Positions 1-9,120 of a stretch of 64,000 nt of DNA are shown in pieces (position 1 is the first letter of the stretch; each line of letters starts with the position of its first letter). Below the pieces are notes generated by a model. It did not search any database and was not told the origin of the DNA. It worked only from the letters and a program-made list of their open reading frames with translations. The DNA comes from Paraglaciecola algarum. Lineage in GTDB: Bacteria; Pseudomonadota; Gammaproteobacteria; Enterobacterales; Alteromonadaceae. The stretch lies in the NCBI RefSeq assembly GCF_021532655.1, contig NZ_JAKGAS010000001.1, forward strand, positions 248,001-312,000, read 5' to 3'. The position numbers and the translations under genes are program-made.

Positions 1-284
1 GGCTTAGCCGTTTCAAGTATCTCAACCACAATTTTTTCTTTAGGTAGTAGAAGGGGATAACCTTCCAATAAAGAACTATGGGTAAAGTTAATAAAAGCCA
101 TTGAGTCTTGAGTTAAGGTTTCTAGCCCTAAATTAAACTGCAACCCCTCTATTAACTTTGCCGTAGCTTGGTCATCATTGATCTCAGGGAAAATATTTTT
201 TAGGCTTTCACGATACAATAATTCATAAGCAAATAAATTTTGTTTATTATCTAAAATCGGTTGTCTAGCTGCGTAAAAACTCAA
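1..284 (-). CDS. EAL-HDOD (YuxH-type) signalling protein, N-terminal part only
   Basis: The minus strand is open from a TTG at 284 to the left edge, about 94 codons, so the gene is cut by the window. The translation begins MSFYAARQPILDNKQNLFAY and continues with ELLYRES, which is the start of the degenerate EAL domain in EAL-HDOD proteins of the YuxH class. These proteins usually do not hydrolyse cyclic-di-GMP and act as signalling adaptors; that is family knowledge, not seen here. An AAGGGT Shine-Dalgarno lies just upstream of the TTG, and the ATG at 300 is out of frame, so TTG is the likely start. The HDOD half is not visible. It lies 104 bp downstream of putP on the same strand. Confidence 0.75.
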   Translation of the reverse strand, partial: MSFYAARQPILDNKQNLFAYELLYRESLKNIFPEINDDQATAKLIEGLQFNLGLETLTQDSMAFINFTHSSLLEGYPLLLPKEKIVVEILETAK

Positions 285-388
285 AATTATACCCTTGCAT
301 AACAGGTCAGAAAGTTACACTAACCATTAGGTTAAATAGTTGCAATTAAATCATCTATTAATATTGAGATATCAGACTAAAGTCTAAC

Positions 389-1900
389 TCATAGTGATTT
401 TACACTTTGCGTTACTTTATCAAACGTCGAAGATATGCTTTGGTCTGATTGTGTTGTTCGTAAACTAATCACAACAATAGTTATACTCGACACGATAAAC
501 CCTGGCACAATCTCATATATCCAGCTACTTAAGCTTTGGCCGTCTATTTCTAAAGGTGCATAAATCCAAATTAATACTGTTACTGCGCCAAATAACATAC
601 CTAATAAGGCTGATAACTTGGTCATTCTTTTCCAAAATAGACTAAATAAAATAACCGGTCCAAAAGCAGCGCCAAATCCAGCCCATGCATTACTCACTAA
701 ATCAAGTATGGTGCTATCTCGATCGTAGGCTAAATAGATGGCCACTAGTGCGACTGCCACAACAGATACACGACCGGCTATAACCAATTCTTTTTGTGAT
801 GCATCTTTACGCAAAAAAGCCTGATAAAAATCACCAGTCAAGGAGCTTGAGGTGACTAACAGTTGCGAAGATATGGTACTCATGATCGCTGCTAATATGG
901 CGCCAAGTAAAAAACCAGTGATCAGTGGATGAAATAAAATTTGTGAGAGATAAATAAATATAGTTTCTGGGTCGTTTAATGTACTTTGTGTTTTAGTGAT
1001 ATATGCCAGTCCCACTAAACCTGTCGCTAGCGCACCTATGATTGAAACGACCATCCAAGTAATGCCAATTCTGCGAGCTACTTTTATTTCTTTCACCGAG
1101 CGAATTGCCATAAAACGCACAATAATATGAGGTTGACCAAAATAGCCTAAGCCCCATGATAATAATGAAATAATGCCAATTAATGACATGGTTTGGCCGT
1201 TTGAAGCATTTTCAAAGAAATTTAAATAATTGCCATCTAGCGTGTTTAATTGATTGGCCACACCTGAAAAACCATCTAAGTCAAATAGCACAACTACAGG
1301 TACAAGTATGAGTGATATAAACATAATGCAGCCCTGTACAAAGTCAGTCATACTCACCGCCATAAAACCGCCAAGTAAGGTATAGGCAACCACTACACCA
1401 GCGGTAGCATATAAGCCTATTTCGTAACTTAAACCAAACGATGATTCAAACAATTTACCACCTGCAACCACACCCGATGAGGTGTATAAAGTAAAAAATA
1501 TCACAATCACAATAGAAGAAAGAATGCGTAAACTATGGCTGGTATCATTAAAACGGTTTTCAAAATAATCGGGAATAGTAATCGCATTTTTGGCAAGCTC
1601 TGTATAGATCCTAAGTCGTGGGGCAACCCATAAGTAGTTTAAAAATGCGCCAATTACTAAACCAATAGCAATCCAAGCACTAGATAAACCTGATACATAC
1701 ATAGCCCCTGGGATACCCATCAACATCCAACCACTCATATCTGAAGCGCCAGCCGACAATGCGGTGACTTTAGGGCTTAAGTTTCTTCCCCCTAACATAT
1801 AGCCTTCAACATCTGAGCTAGATTGTTTGAATGAGTATAAACCTATGCCTAACATAACAATGAAATATAGGCTTAGCGAGATAATGGTAAAAATATCCAT
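389..1900 (-). CDS. putP: Sodium/proline symporter PutP
   Basis: This 503-residue polytopic membrane protein has the length of E. coli PutP (502). It belongs to the sodium:solute symporter (SSS) family and imports proline with Na+ across the inner membrane. The N-terminal stretch around residues 45-60 (SAGASDMSGWML) contains the aspartate (D54) and serine (S56) equivalent to D55 and S57 of E. coli PutP. The later AIMSTISSQLL segment corresponds to the second Na+-binding helix. The start is an ATG preceded by an AGGAG Shine-Dalgarno. It is divergent from the acetyltransferase at 1997. No putA is visible in the window. Confidence 0.93.
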   Translation of the reverse strand: MDIFTIISLSLYFIVMLGIGLYSFKQSSSDVEGYMLGGRNLSPKVTALSAGASDMSGWMLMGIPGAMYVSGLSSAWIAIGLVIGAFLNYLWVAPRLRIYTELAKNAITIPDYFENRFNDTSHSLRILSSIVIVIFFTLYTSSGVVAGGKLFESSFGLSYEIGLYATAGVVVAYTLLGGFMAVSMTDFVQGCIMFISLILVPVVVLFDLDGFSGVANQLNTLDGNYLNFFENASNGQTMSLIGIISLLSWGLGYFGQPHIIVRFMAIRSVKEIKVARRIGITWMVVSIIGALATGLVGLAYITKTQSTLNDPETIFIYLSQILFHPLITGFLLGAILAAIMSTISSQLLVTSSSLTGDFYQAFLRKDASQKELVIAGRVSVVAVALVAIYLAYDRDSTILDLVSNAWAGFGAAFGPVILFSLFWKRMTKLSALLGMLFGAVTVLIWIYAPLEIDGQSLSSWIYEIVPGFIVSSITIVVISLRTTQSDQSISSTFDKVTQSVKSL

Positions 1901-1996
1901 GGAATGCTCCTAACTATGGGGGGAATTAATTTGAGTGCATAAAATCTATCACTGCCGTATGCTAACAATAGATCGCTACTCACTTCAAATTTGCTT

Positions 1997-2443
1997 ATGA
2001 TTTCAAAGACCTTTGTCCAACTTACCCAAGATGAAATTTATGCTATTGCTAAATTACGACAAGATGTATTTATTGTTGAACAAAACAGTATCTACCAAGA
2101 TTTAGATGGTTTAGATCAAAGTGCCATCCACTATTTGTTAAAACAACCGCAAGATCAAGAGTTGTTGCTAGGTTATGGTAGGGTTCGCGCTATTGAATCG
2201 ACTAAGCAAATAAAAATAGAAAGAATTGTTTTGCTAAAACAAGCCAGAGGTAAAGGTTTTGGTAAAATGATGCTGCAACAGATGTTGGCAGATATTAACC
2301 AAAGTTATGCTGAATTTAACATAGTGTTGTCGTCACAAACCTATGCTTGTGAGTTTTATCGACAACTAGGTTTTGTGGAATATGGAGAGCCATATGATGA
2401 TGGTGGCATAGAACACATAAGTATGCTCTATACCAAGTCGTGA
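1997..2443 (+). CDS. ElaA-like GNAT N-acetyltransferase
   Basis: A protein of about 148 residues of the GNAT superfamily, most like E. coli ElaA. The N-terminal LRQDVFIVEQNSIYQDLDGLD matches the ElaA signature region LRxxVFVVEQxxxYxDxDGxD. The acetyl-CoA binding loop is in the QARGKGFGKMML segment (R/Q-x-x-G-x-G/A). It should transfer an acetyl group from acetyl-CoA to an unidentified amine substrate. I chose the ATG at 1997 over a TTG two codons upstream; neither has a clear Shine-Dalgarno. It ends 10 bp before the convergent rnhA stop. The substrate cannot be inferred from the sequence. Confidence 0.82.
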   Translation: MISKTFVQLTQDEIYAIAKLRQDVFIVEQNSIYQDLDGLDQSAIHYLLKQPQDQELLLGYGRVRAIESTKQIKIERIVLLKQARGKGFGKMMLQQMLADINQSYAEFNIVLSSQTYACEFYRQLGFVEYGEPYDDGGIEHISMLYTKS

Positions 2444-2453
2444 GGGTTTACTC

Positions 2454-2915
2454 TTAATCTAAAAAGCCAGTATCTTCTATTAAGTTTTTACCTTCAGCTG
2501 CTTGCCGAGCTAGTTGGTCACAGGCTTCGTTTTCAGGATGACCAGAGTGGCCTTTTACCCAAAACCAACTAACTTTATGTTGAGCTACCTGTTCATCTAA
2601 ACGCTTCCATAAATCAACATTTTTCACTGGTTTTTTGGCGGAAGTTTTCCAACCATTTTTTTTCCAACCATTGATCCACTGATTTATGCCATTTTTTACA
2701 TATTGACTATCAGTGGTTAGATTTACCACGCAAGGCTCTGTTAAACATGCCAATGCCTCGATAGTGGCCAATAGCTCCATTCTATTGTTTGTAGTGTGTT
2801 TAAACCCTTGGCTAAGTTCTTTTCGGTGTTTATCAAAAACTAATACCGCGCCATAACCCCCTGGTCCTGGGTTGCCTAAACAAGATCCATCAGTAAAAAT
2901 ATCTATTTTTTTCAT
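2454..2915 (-). CDS. rnhA: Ribonuclease HI
   Basis: A 153-residue enzyme, close to E. coli RNase HI (155), that cleaves the RNA strand of RNA-DNA hybrids in the cytoplasm. The four catalytic carboxylates are visible: D9 in [13 protein letters not shown]47 in NNRMELLA, D69 in TTDSQYV and D133 in ACDQLAR. The catalytic histidine sits in the KGHSGH loop (H123). It is divergently paired with dnaQ, an arrangement common in gammaproteobacteria, with a 159-bp shared intergenic region. Confidence 0.97.
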   Translation of the reverse strand: MKKIDIFTDGSCLGNPGPGGYGAVLVFDKHRKELSQGFKHTTNNRMELLATIEALACLTEPCVVNLTTDSQYVKNGINQWINGWKKNGWKTSAKKPVKNVDLWKRLDEQVAQHKVSWFWVKGHSGHPENEACDQLARQAAEGKNLIEDTGFLD

Positions 2916-3074
2916 CTATTTGTACGAAAGTTTATGATTAACGGCAGTATAATGTTGTTTAATAACAATCACACTAAGTTATTTGTTTGGCTGGTATACT
3001 GAGTTTTAAAGTCAGCTTGCCATCGAACGCCGAAAGTAATGAGTCATTTTAGTTAACAAATATATGAGTAATAA

Positions 3075-3782
3075 ATGAGACAAATTGTATTAGATACTGA
3101 AACAACCGGCATAGATCCTAGACAAGGTCACCGTATCATTGAAGTTGGCTGTGTTGAGTTAATTAATCGCCGATTAACGGGTAATACCTTTCATGTTTAT
3201 ATCAATCCAGAACGTTTAGTCGAACAGGAAGCCATTGAGGTTCATGGCATTACCAATGAATATTTAACCGACAAACCAGTGTTTAGAAATATTGCTCAAG
3301 AGTTTATAGACTTTATTAAAGGAGGGCAGTTAGTGATCCATAACGCACCATTTGATGTGGGGTTTATGGATCATGAGTTTGCCAAATTGCGCGGCATAGC
3401 AGAAATTAAAACCGCTGACATATGCACAGTACTAGATACTTTAGATTTAGCTAGACAAATTCATCCAGGGCAAAAAAACAATCTAGATGCTTTGTGCCGT
3501 CGTTACGGTATTGATAACTCTCACCGAGAAAAACATGGCGCCTTATTAGATGCGGAAATTTTAGCTGACGTATACCTAATGATGACAGGCGGCCAAACAG
3601 ACTTAAACCTTAGTGGCCAAGCAAGCGGAGAAGGTGGTCTACAAGTTGAAACCATCCGACGATTGTCAGCAAGCAGAAATCCATTAAAGATTGTGCGGGC
3701 AACAGCCGATGAATTAGTACAGCATGAAAGTCGTTTAGATGTCGTGGCGAAAGAAGGTGGCAGTTGCCTTTGGCGTCAATAA
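3075..3782 (+). CDS. dnaQ: DNA polymerase III epsilon subunit (proofreading exonuclease)
   Basis: This 235-residue DEDDh exonuclease proofreads replication as part of the Pol III core. Exo I is DTETTG with D7 and E9, Exo II carries D94 (HNAPFDVGF), and Exo III carries H154 and D159 (HGALLDAE). QTDLNL at residues 174-179 fits the beta-clamp-binding motif at the position used by E. coli DnaQ. The C-terminus GGSCLWRQ matches the conserved tail that binds the alpha subunit. An extended -10 element (TGGTATACT, 2992-3000) lies 75 bp upstream and is a plausible promoter. Confidence 0.97.
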   Translation: MRQIVLDTETTGIDPRQGHRIIEVGCVELINRRLTGNTFHVYINPERLVEQEAIEVHGITNEYLTDKPVFRNIAQEFIDFIKGGQLVIHNAPFDVGFMDHEFAKLRGIAEIKTADICTVLDTLDLARQIHPGQKNNLDALCRRYGIDNSHREKHGALLDAEILADVYLMMTGGQTDLNLSGQASGEGGLQVETIRRLSASRNPLKIVRATADELVQHESRLDVVAKEGGSCLWRQ

Positions 3783-3808
3783 CCAAAGATAAGTGGATTT
3801 ATTAAAAT

Positions 3809-5362
3809 ATGAATAAAAAACAATTACTAATTTACATTGGTATATGCTTGATGTGTTTTAGTCATGTTTGTTATTCAATAAGTTTAGTCCCACTGACGGT
3901 GCAAACTAGCGCGACAAAAGCTTCACAAGAATTGCCAACTCCTGCACCTAACGAAAAAGAAGTCTCTCCGATTACTCAGTTGGGGAATAAGTATCATAAT
4001 AGTATCTCGTTATTACAAAACCGCTTTAGAATAGACTTTGAGGTGGATGAAATTACTATGGTGTTTTTCCGTGAATACGGCTCAAGCCCCATAGTATTAG
4101 TACAACCAGATGGTTCCAAAATTTTTCAGGCCACCGCAGATGGCGAAAGTATTTTTTGGTACGACACTAGTACCTACGACATGATTAGCATCAAAAATCC
4201 GGCAATTGGCCCCTGGCAGGCTGTAGGAAATATATCGCCGAATAGTCGAGTGATGGTCATTAGCGAACTGGCATTACATGCAGAAAAACTTCCCTCAACA
4301 ATATTTTCTGGAGAAATCCTCAAGCAAACTGCCTATCTAACTAATGATGGTGAACCTATCGACTACACAGCTTTTCGAGACGTGGTTGAGTTAGTCATTT
4401 CTTTGTCTAGTACTAATAACCCCAATTACAATAATTTTGGCGCAGATCCAAAAATTATCGCTACATTTCAAGATAATGGTAAAGGCATGGACGAAACGCC
4501 TTTAGATGGGGTGTTTACCGGGCAATTTAACTTGGCTGTGCCCGATGGCGAGTGGATCCCTACCTTTAAAGTGTCGACCCCTATGTATTCTAGAGAGCAG
4601 GTGGATCCTAATATTATGTTACTGCCCAACCCTATTAACATAAGTGTTGATGTGGACGATGGCACAGGTGGTTACCATAAGTTAAAGGTGGATGGAGACA
4701 GAGAGTATATAAATATATCTACCTTATTAATTGACGGTAAAGTGCGTTATCCGAATGGAGATATTCAAAACTTCTCTATTACTGATATGTCAGACAATGT
4801 TAGAGAACATGACATTATACATTTTGATTTTGGTATTTATCGAGTCAAACTGACGGCTTTTGGCAGTACCCTGGATGGTCGTGAGTTCATTTTAGACGTT
4901 CCAGAATATTCGTTTTTAGTGGAAGAGCCAAAGCCAGTGCCCAAACAGACGAATGGACAAGCTACAAGCCCTGATGTTATTTCACCTCAAGAAGTCCAAA
5001 ACGAAAAAACGATTGAGCCAGCGCTCGCCGTTCCTGTAGATGAAGGTATGTCTAACTCTACCTTAGTATCTTTAATTGTCGGTATTAATCTATTTTTACT
5101 CATAGTAGGTGGCGGATTAATTTGGCTTATTACTAGTGATAAAAAGATTCGTTTTTCATTCAAGAAAAAAGTTGGTTCGGAAGCTTCTTCCGAAACAGTC
5201 AAGGAGCCAACCGACTCCGAGGTTAAACTTGGCTTTTTTGCCAAATTGTTCAAACGTAAACCCAAACAAGTCACAGTAGCTCCTTCAGAACCAAATAAAC
5301 AACCTGAAGATACTAAGCAGCTTGATTCTGGCTTTAAAGATTTATCACTGCCAAAAGATTAA
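3809..5362 (+). CDS. Membrane-anchored surface protein, TIGR03503-like, function unknown
   Basis: A 517-residue protein with an N-terminal signal peptide (residues 1-23, ending SHVCYS), a long beta-rich region, and one transmembrane helix near residues 418-443 (LVSLIVGINLFLLIVGGGLIWLI). A lysine-rich cytoplasmic tail follows. The layout implies a bitopic inner-membrane protein with a large periplasmic domain. It resembles the conserved family TIGR03503 of marine gammaproteobacteria; this is recognition from memory of layout and sequence, not a search. It begins 26 bp after dnaQ and may be co-transcribed with it. No catalytic motif is evident. A proline-rich linker with PKPVPK precedes the membrane helix. 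Confidence 0.7.
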   Translation: MNKKQLLIYIGICLMCFSHVCYSISLVPLTVQTSATKASQELPTPAPNEKEVSPITQLGNKYHNSISLLQNRFRIDFEVDEITMVFFREYGSSPIVLVQPDGSKIFQATADGESIFWYDTSTYDMISIKNPAIGPWQAVGNISPNSRVMVISELALHAEKLPSTIFSGEILKQTAYLTNDGEPIDYTAFRDVVELVISLSSTNNPNYNNFGADPKIIATFQDNGKGMDETPLDGVFTGQFNLAVPDGEWIPTFKVSTPMYSREQVDPNIMLLPNPINISVDVDDGTGGYHKLKVDGDREYINISTLLIDGKVRYPNGDIQNFSITDMSDNVREHDIIHFDFGIYRVKLTAFGSTLDGREFILDVPEYSFLVEEPKPVPKQTNGQATSPDVISPQEVQNEKTIEPALAVPVDEGMSNSTLVSLIVGINLFLLIVGGGLIWLITSDKKIRFSFKKKVGSEASSETVKEPTDSEVKLGFFAKLFKRKPKQVTVAPSEPNKQPEDTKQLDSGFKDLSLPKD

Positions 5363-5477
5363 TGTGGGTGCGATAGATATTTAGCTGAATTACTCCCTTA
5401 ATAGCCACAAAAATAGGCGTAATTGGTTAATACTCAAGCAATCAATCTTAATAACGTAATTTTAGCTAAAAAAGCTA

Positions 5478-5506
5478 TTGACTCAACCTAGGGGAACCCG
5501 TATTAT
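5478..5506 (+). promoter_or_regulatory. Sigma-70 promoter of the tRNA-Asp pair, with GC-rich discriminator
   Basis: A -35 TTGACT (5478-5483) and a -10 TATTAT (5501-5506) are separated by exactly 17 bp. They are followed by a GC-rich stretch (CTGCGCCGC) where the discriminator would lie. This is the pattern of stable-RNA promoters under stringent (ppGpp) control. Transcription would start near 5513, about 60 bp before the first tRNA. Confidence 0.75.
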
Positions 5507-5573
5507 CTGCGCCGCGGTTGAGGAGGGGTATCTAGTATTTTTCTTCTAACTGCATGATATTATTAAAGATTGT

Positions 5574-5650
5574 GGAGTGGTAGTTCAGTTGGTTAGAATA
5601 CCGGCCTGTCACGCCGGGGGTCGCGAGTTCGAGTCTCGTCCACTCCGCCA
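5574..5650 (+). tRNA. tRNA-Asp (GTC), copy 1
   Basis: A 77-base cloverleaf with encoded CCA. The acceptor stem GGAGTGG pairs with CCACTCC, the discriminator is G, and the T loop is TTCGAGT. The anticodon GTC at 5608-5610 reads GAC/GAU. The sequence is very close to E. coli tRNA-Asp. It is identical over all 77 bases to the copy at 5734 and lies downstream of the promoter at 5478. Confidence 0.97.
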
Positions 5651-5733
5651 ACTTTAACAGTATTATTTTACTGAATATTTTGAGTTTATCTATTTAAATA
5701 CATGAATGTTTAGTAAAAGTTTTGATTACGGCT

Positions 5734-5810
5734 GGAGTGGTAGTTCAGTTGGTTAGAATACCGGCCTGTCACGCCGGGGGTCGCGAGTTCGAGTCTCGTC
5801 CACTCCGCCA
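5734..5810 (+). tRNA. tRNA-Asp (GTC), copy 2
   Basis: Base-for-base identical to the copy at 5574, with anticodon GTC at 5768-5770 and encoded CCA. It lies 83 bp after the first copy on the same strand. The spacer is AT-rich and shows no good second promoter, so the two are probably processed from one transcript. Confidence 0.97.
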
Positions 5811-5932
5811 TTAAATTCACAATTCTTTTTATTCCCTCTATTTTATTTCTACGTTATCAAAATTGTTTTTGATATGATTAGCCCAATTATTTTAATAGTA
5901 TTCTTGTCTTCAAGGATTGAGATAACAGCTAA

Positions 5933-7012
5933 ATGTTGCTTTTACTGCTTTATATATTTATTGCCTTAGGGTTTTCTTTTGTTTGTTCAGTGGCTGAAGC
6001 TGTGATCCTCAGTGTTTCACCCGCTTATATTTCTGTATTACGAAAAAATGAAAATGCTTCAGGGGAATTATTGGCTAAACAAGTCAATGACATCAACCAG
6101 CCTCTGGCCGCTATATTAAGTTTAAATACTATCGCCCATACTATGGGGGCCGCTGGAGCTGGGGCTCAAGCCGCGGTAGTATTTGGTGATGCCTATTTAG
6201 GTCTTGCCTCGGCTATTTTAACCTTACTTATTTTAGTGTTTTCCGAAATCATTCCTAAAACCTTAGGGGCCACTTATTGGCGACAATTAGCCCCAGTGAC
6301 AGCTTTCTTTTTAAAATACCTGATTATTGTGTTGTATCCATTGGTTAAAATGGCACAAAAACTAACGTCTAAAATGCATGACGAATCTCCACTAAAAGGT
6401 TTAAACAGAGAAGAGTTATCAGCCATGGCCGCTTTGTCTTTAGAAGAAGGTCAATTAGCCGCTCGCGAAGCTACTGTGATGCAGAATTTACTTAATTTAA
6501 ATCAAATTAAAGTTAAAGAAAGCATGACTCATAGAACAGTGATCTTTTCTGTATCTGAAGATATGTTGTTGTCAGAGTTTATGCAAAAACATATGGACGT
6601 GACTTTTTCTCGGATCCCTGTTTATGAATCAAACGAAGTGGAAAATATTAGCGGTTATGTTTTGCGAAGTGATTTACTTTTGGCTTTTGCCAAAGGCGAT
6701 GTGAATAAACCACTAGTAGATTTTAGACTGGATATGGTGACTATTTTAAGCAGCATGCCATTAACGAAAGCCTTTCAACCCTTACATTCTAAACGGGGTA
6801 ATATGTTGTTGATTGTTGATGAATATGGTGGTCTAGAAGGAATACTAACCGTAGAAGATTTAGTAGAAAGCTTGTTTGGTGTTGATATTATTGATGAAAG
6901 TGATCAAGTTGTCAGTATGCGCAAGTTAGCGCATATTTTATCTAAACGTCGTGATAAAAAACGTTTATCTAAGTTAACCCGAGCCAGTGACTTTAAACAA
7001 CCCCAGGAATAA
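5933..7012 (+). CDS. CNNM (DUF21) / CBS-domain membrane protein
   Basis: A 359-residue protein with a DUF21/CNNM membrane domain in roughly the first 140 residues (four hydrophobic segments, including the SEIIPKTLGATYW motif). A CBS pair follows at about residues 190-310 (SRIPVYE and DEYGGLEGILTVEDLVE are typical). The family includes CorB/YfjD-like proteins implicated in Mg2+ or Co2+ handling and was historically labelled hemolysin. The C-terminal transporter-associated domain is missing or very short; a basic tail ends the protein. It is followed 9 bp later by lolD on the same strand. The ion cannot be named from sequence. Confidence 0.85.
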   Translation: MLLLLLYIFIALGFSFVCSVAEAVILSVSPAYISVLRKNENASGELLAKQVNDINQPLAAILSLNTIAHTMGAAGAGAQAAVVFGDAYLGLASAILTLLILVFSEIIPKTLGATYWRQLAPVTAFFLKYLIIVLYPLVKMAQKLTSKMHDESPLKGLNREELSAMAALSLEEGQLAAREATVMQNLLNLNQIKVKESMTHRTVIFSVSEDMLLSEFMQKHMDVTFSRIPVYESNEVENISGYVLRSDLLLAFAKGDVNKPLVDFRLDMVTILSSMPLTKAFQPLHSKRGNMLLIVDEYGGLEGILTVEDLVESLFGVDIIDESDQVVSMRKLAHILSKRRDKKRLSKLTRASDFKQPQE

Positions 7013-7021
7013 CCCTAAAAA

Positions 7022-7720
7022 ATGACTGAATTACTTAAATGTATTAACTTAAGTAAGGAATATACCGATGGTAAAAATAGTGTAACTGTTTTAAAAAACA
7101 TTAATTTTACCGTAAACAAAGCTGAACAAATTGCCATAGTGGGCAGTTCTGGTTCGGGAAAAAGTACGCTATTACATTTATTAGGTGCCTTGGATATACC
7201 TACTTCAGGTAGTGTGAGTTTTGAACAACAAAACATCTTTGAATTTAATCAAAACCAACAAGCACAATTTCGTAATCAATCTTTAGGTTTTGTTTATCAA
7301 TTCCATCATTTACTACCAGAGTTTAATGCCATAGAAAATGTGGCTATGCCTTTATTTATTGCTAAAAAGCCAATCAAACAAGCCAATGCCCTAGCTTTAG
7401 CCATGTTAGAAAAAGTAGGTATGAGTCACCGAGCTACCCACAAGCCCAGTGAGTTATCGGGCGGAGAGCGTCAACGAGTAGCTATTGCTCGGGCATTAGT
7501 GACAAAACCTAAGCTGATACTAGCAGATGAGCCAACTGGGAATTTAGATCGCAAAAACGGTGAAAGTATTTATCAATTATTAGTTGAGTTGCGAGAGCAA
7601 ACTCAAACCAGCTTTGTGGTGGTTACCCATGATAATCAATTGGCAAGTCGCTTGGATAGGAGTTTAAGTTTAGTAGACGGCGTGTTAAGCGAGTCTAATT
7701 CAAGTGCTGGTGGACTTTAA
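7022..7720 (+). CDS. lolD: Lipoprotein-releasing ABC transporter ATPase LolD
   Basis: A 232-residue ABC ATPase. Walker [10 protein letters not shown] is at residues 41-49, the signature [15 protein letters not shown] near 145, and Walker [13 protein letters not shown] near 165. The segment around [13 protein letters not shown] follows the LolD family pattern. LolD powers release of outer-membrane lipoproteins from the inner membrane to LolA. Its stop overlaps the ATG of the permease gene by one base (TAATG), indicating translational coupling. Confidence 0.93.
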   Translation: MTELLKCINLSKEYTDGKNSVTVLKNINFTVNKAEQIAIVGSSGSGKSTLLHLLGALDIPTSGSVSFEQQNIFEFNQNQQAQFRNQSLGFVYQFHHLLPEFNAIENVAMPLFIAKKPIKQANALALAMLEKVGMSHRATHKPSELSGGERQRVAIARALVTKPKLILADEPTGNLDRKNGESIYQLLVELREQTQTSFVVVTHDNQLASRLDRSLSLVDGVLSESNSSAGGL

Positions 7721-8955
7721 TGCATTTAATTTGGTTGTTGGCGTGGCGTTTTCGTTCAGATAAACGCCAAAGTGGATTTATTTCATTTATATCTGCGTCC
7801 TCTACTTTTGGCATAGGTTTAGGCTGTTTTGTGTTGATTGTGCTGCTATCAGTGATGAACGGCTTTGAACGTGAGCTTAAAGATAAGTTATTGTCGATAA
7901 TACCTCATGCTGAATTTAAATCTGTGTATCCACAGGGAATTGAAAATTGGCAAGATGAATTAAGTTTACTTCAGCAACACCCAGAAGTGATTTTTGTTGA
8001 ACCCTTCGTTAAAGCAACGGGTATGTTACAAAAAGCCAATAAAATGAAAGCTGTGGAAATTACCGGATTAGATCCTCGTTGGGCTGAACAAGGGATCTTA
8101 CCTTCATTAGTCTCTAAAACAGCATGGGCGGATTTTTTAGCTATTGAAAGCGGTATATTTTTAGGCTCAGGTGTTATGCAAAAGTTAGAGCTTGAGGTAG
8201 GCGATAAAGTGCAAATTTTGTTGCCACAAATGTCCAACGACCTAAGTTTAACTGCGCCTAAAATAGTTAGACTTACTGTATTGGCAAGTTTAAATTTAGG
8301 CGGCGAATTGAGTAATCACCTTGGGTTTATCAAAATGTCTTTAGCGGCCAAAACTCAAAACGTGAGTCAGGGGGCCCAAGGTTTTAGACTCCGTTATCGT
8401 GATCCTTTTCAAGCACCTCAGCTAACTCGGGATATTGGTTTTAAGCTCAAACCTGAAGTGTACATGTCAAATTGGACCATAAGTGATGGCAATTTATATC
8501 AAGATATTCAACTAGTTAGAGCTGTAGTTTACATCGCCTTAACGCTAGTGATTGCTGTTGCTTGTTTTAATATAGTCTCGACCTTAGTAATGGCTGTGAA
8601 TGAAAAACAAAGTGAAATAGCCATGTTAAAAAGCATGGGTGCAAAAAATGGACTGATTATTTTAGTATTCATGTTGCAAGGTACGTTTAATGGCTTAATC
8701 GGTACACTGTTTGGTGTGGTTAGTGGTGCGTTCATAGCTATGAATTTGGCTAGTATTGCTAATGTTATAGAAAGCCTATTGGGAGTGAAGTTTTTATCCG
8801 GTGATATCTATTTTATCGATTTTTTACCCTCAGAATTACATTGGAATGAAGTGTATATGACAGCTGGTATTGCACTAGTGTTAAGTATATTGGCAACCTT
8901 ATATCCAGCTATAAAAGCCGCAAGGATTAATCCAGCGCAGGTGTTGGGGCACTAA
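7720..8955 (+). CDS. lolE: Lipoprotein-releasing ABC permease, LolC/LolE family
   Basis: A 411-residue permease with the LolC/E layout: a first helix near residues 25-50 (FGIGLGCFVLIVLLSVMNGFE), a large periplasmic domain, then three C-terminal helices of the FtsX fold from about residue 270. The NGFERELKDKLLS motif after helix 1 is conserved in the family. It is coupled to lolD. Only one permease is present beside lolD, whereas E. coli has lolC-lolD-lolE. It may be LolE with lolC elsewhere, or a LolF-type homodimeric subunit; sequence inspection alone does not settle which. Confidence 0.88.
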   Translation: MHLIWLLAWRFRSDKRQSGFISFISASSTFGIGLGCFVLIVLLSVMNGFERELKDKLLSIIPHAEFKSVYPQGIENWQDELSLLQQHPEVIFVEPFVKATGMLQKANKMKAVEITGLDPRWAEQGILPSLVSKTAWADFLAIESGIFLGSGVMQKLELEVGDKVQILLPQMSNDLSLTAPKIVRLTVLASLNLGGELSNHLGFIKMSLAAKTQNVSQGAQGFRLRYRDPFQAPQLTRDIGFKLKPEVYMSNWTISDGNLYQDIQLVRAVVYIALTLVIAVACFNIVSTLVMAVNEKQSEIAMLKSMGAKNGLIILVFMLQGTFNGLIGTLFGVVSGAFIAMNLASIANVIESLLGVKFLSGDIYFIDFLPSELHWNEVYMTAGIALVLSILATLYPAIKAARINPAQVLGH

Positions 8956-9057
8956 AGAATAGCAGCGCGTATCGAGCGGCTAGCTTAAAAGCAACATAAC
9001 ACTGTGATATGTCGGGTTTTTATTTGACAGTAAAATTACGGTCAACACACTTTTACT

Positions 9058-9120
9058 TAGCCCGTAGCCCGTAGCCCGTAGCCCGTAGCCCGTAGCCCGT
9101 AGCCCGTAGCCCGTAGCCCG
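9058..9120. repeat. Heptanucleotide tandem repeat (TAGCCCG) x9
   Basis: Nine perfect copies of the 7-base unit TAGCCCG occupy 63 bases without interruption. The array ends exactly at the stop codon of the minus-strand symporter gene (9121) and starts 102 bp after lolE, so it fills the gap between two convergent genes. It is far more GC-rich than its surroundings. Confidence 0.97.

Noticed and set aside
5363..5932. Genomic island integrated at the tRNA-Asp genes
   Set aside because: No integrase, no direct repeat of the tRNA 3' end beyond the two whole copies, and housekeeping genes continue on both sides.
9058..9120. Possible CRISPR array or replication iterons in the heptamer repeat
   Set aside because: The 7-base units are contiguous with no spacers, and no cas gene, dnaA box cluster or replication gene is nearby.
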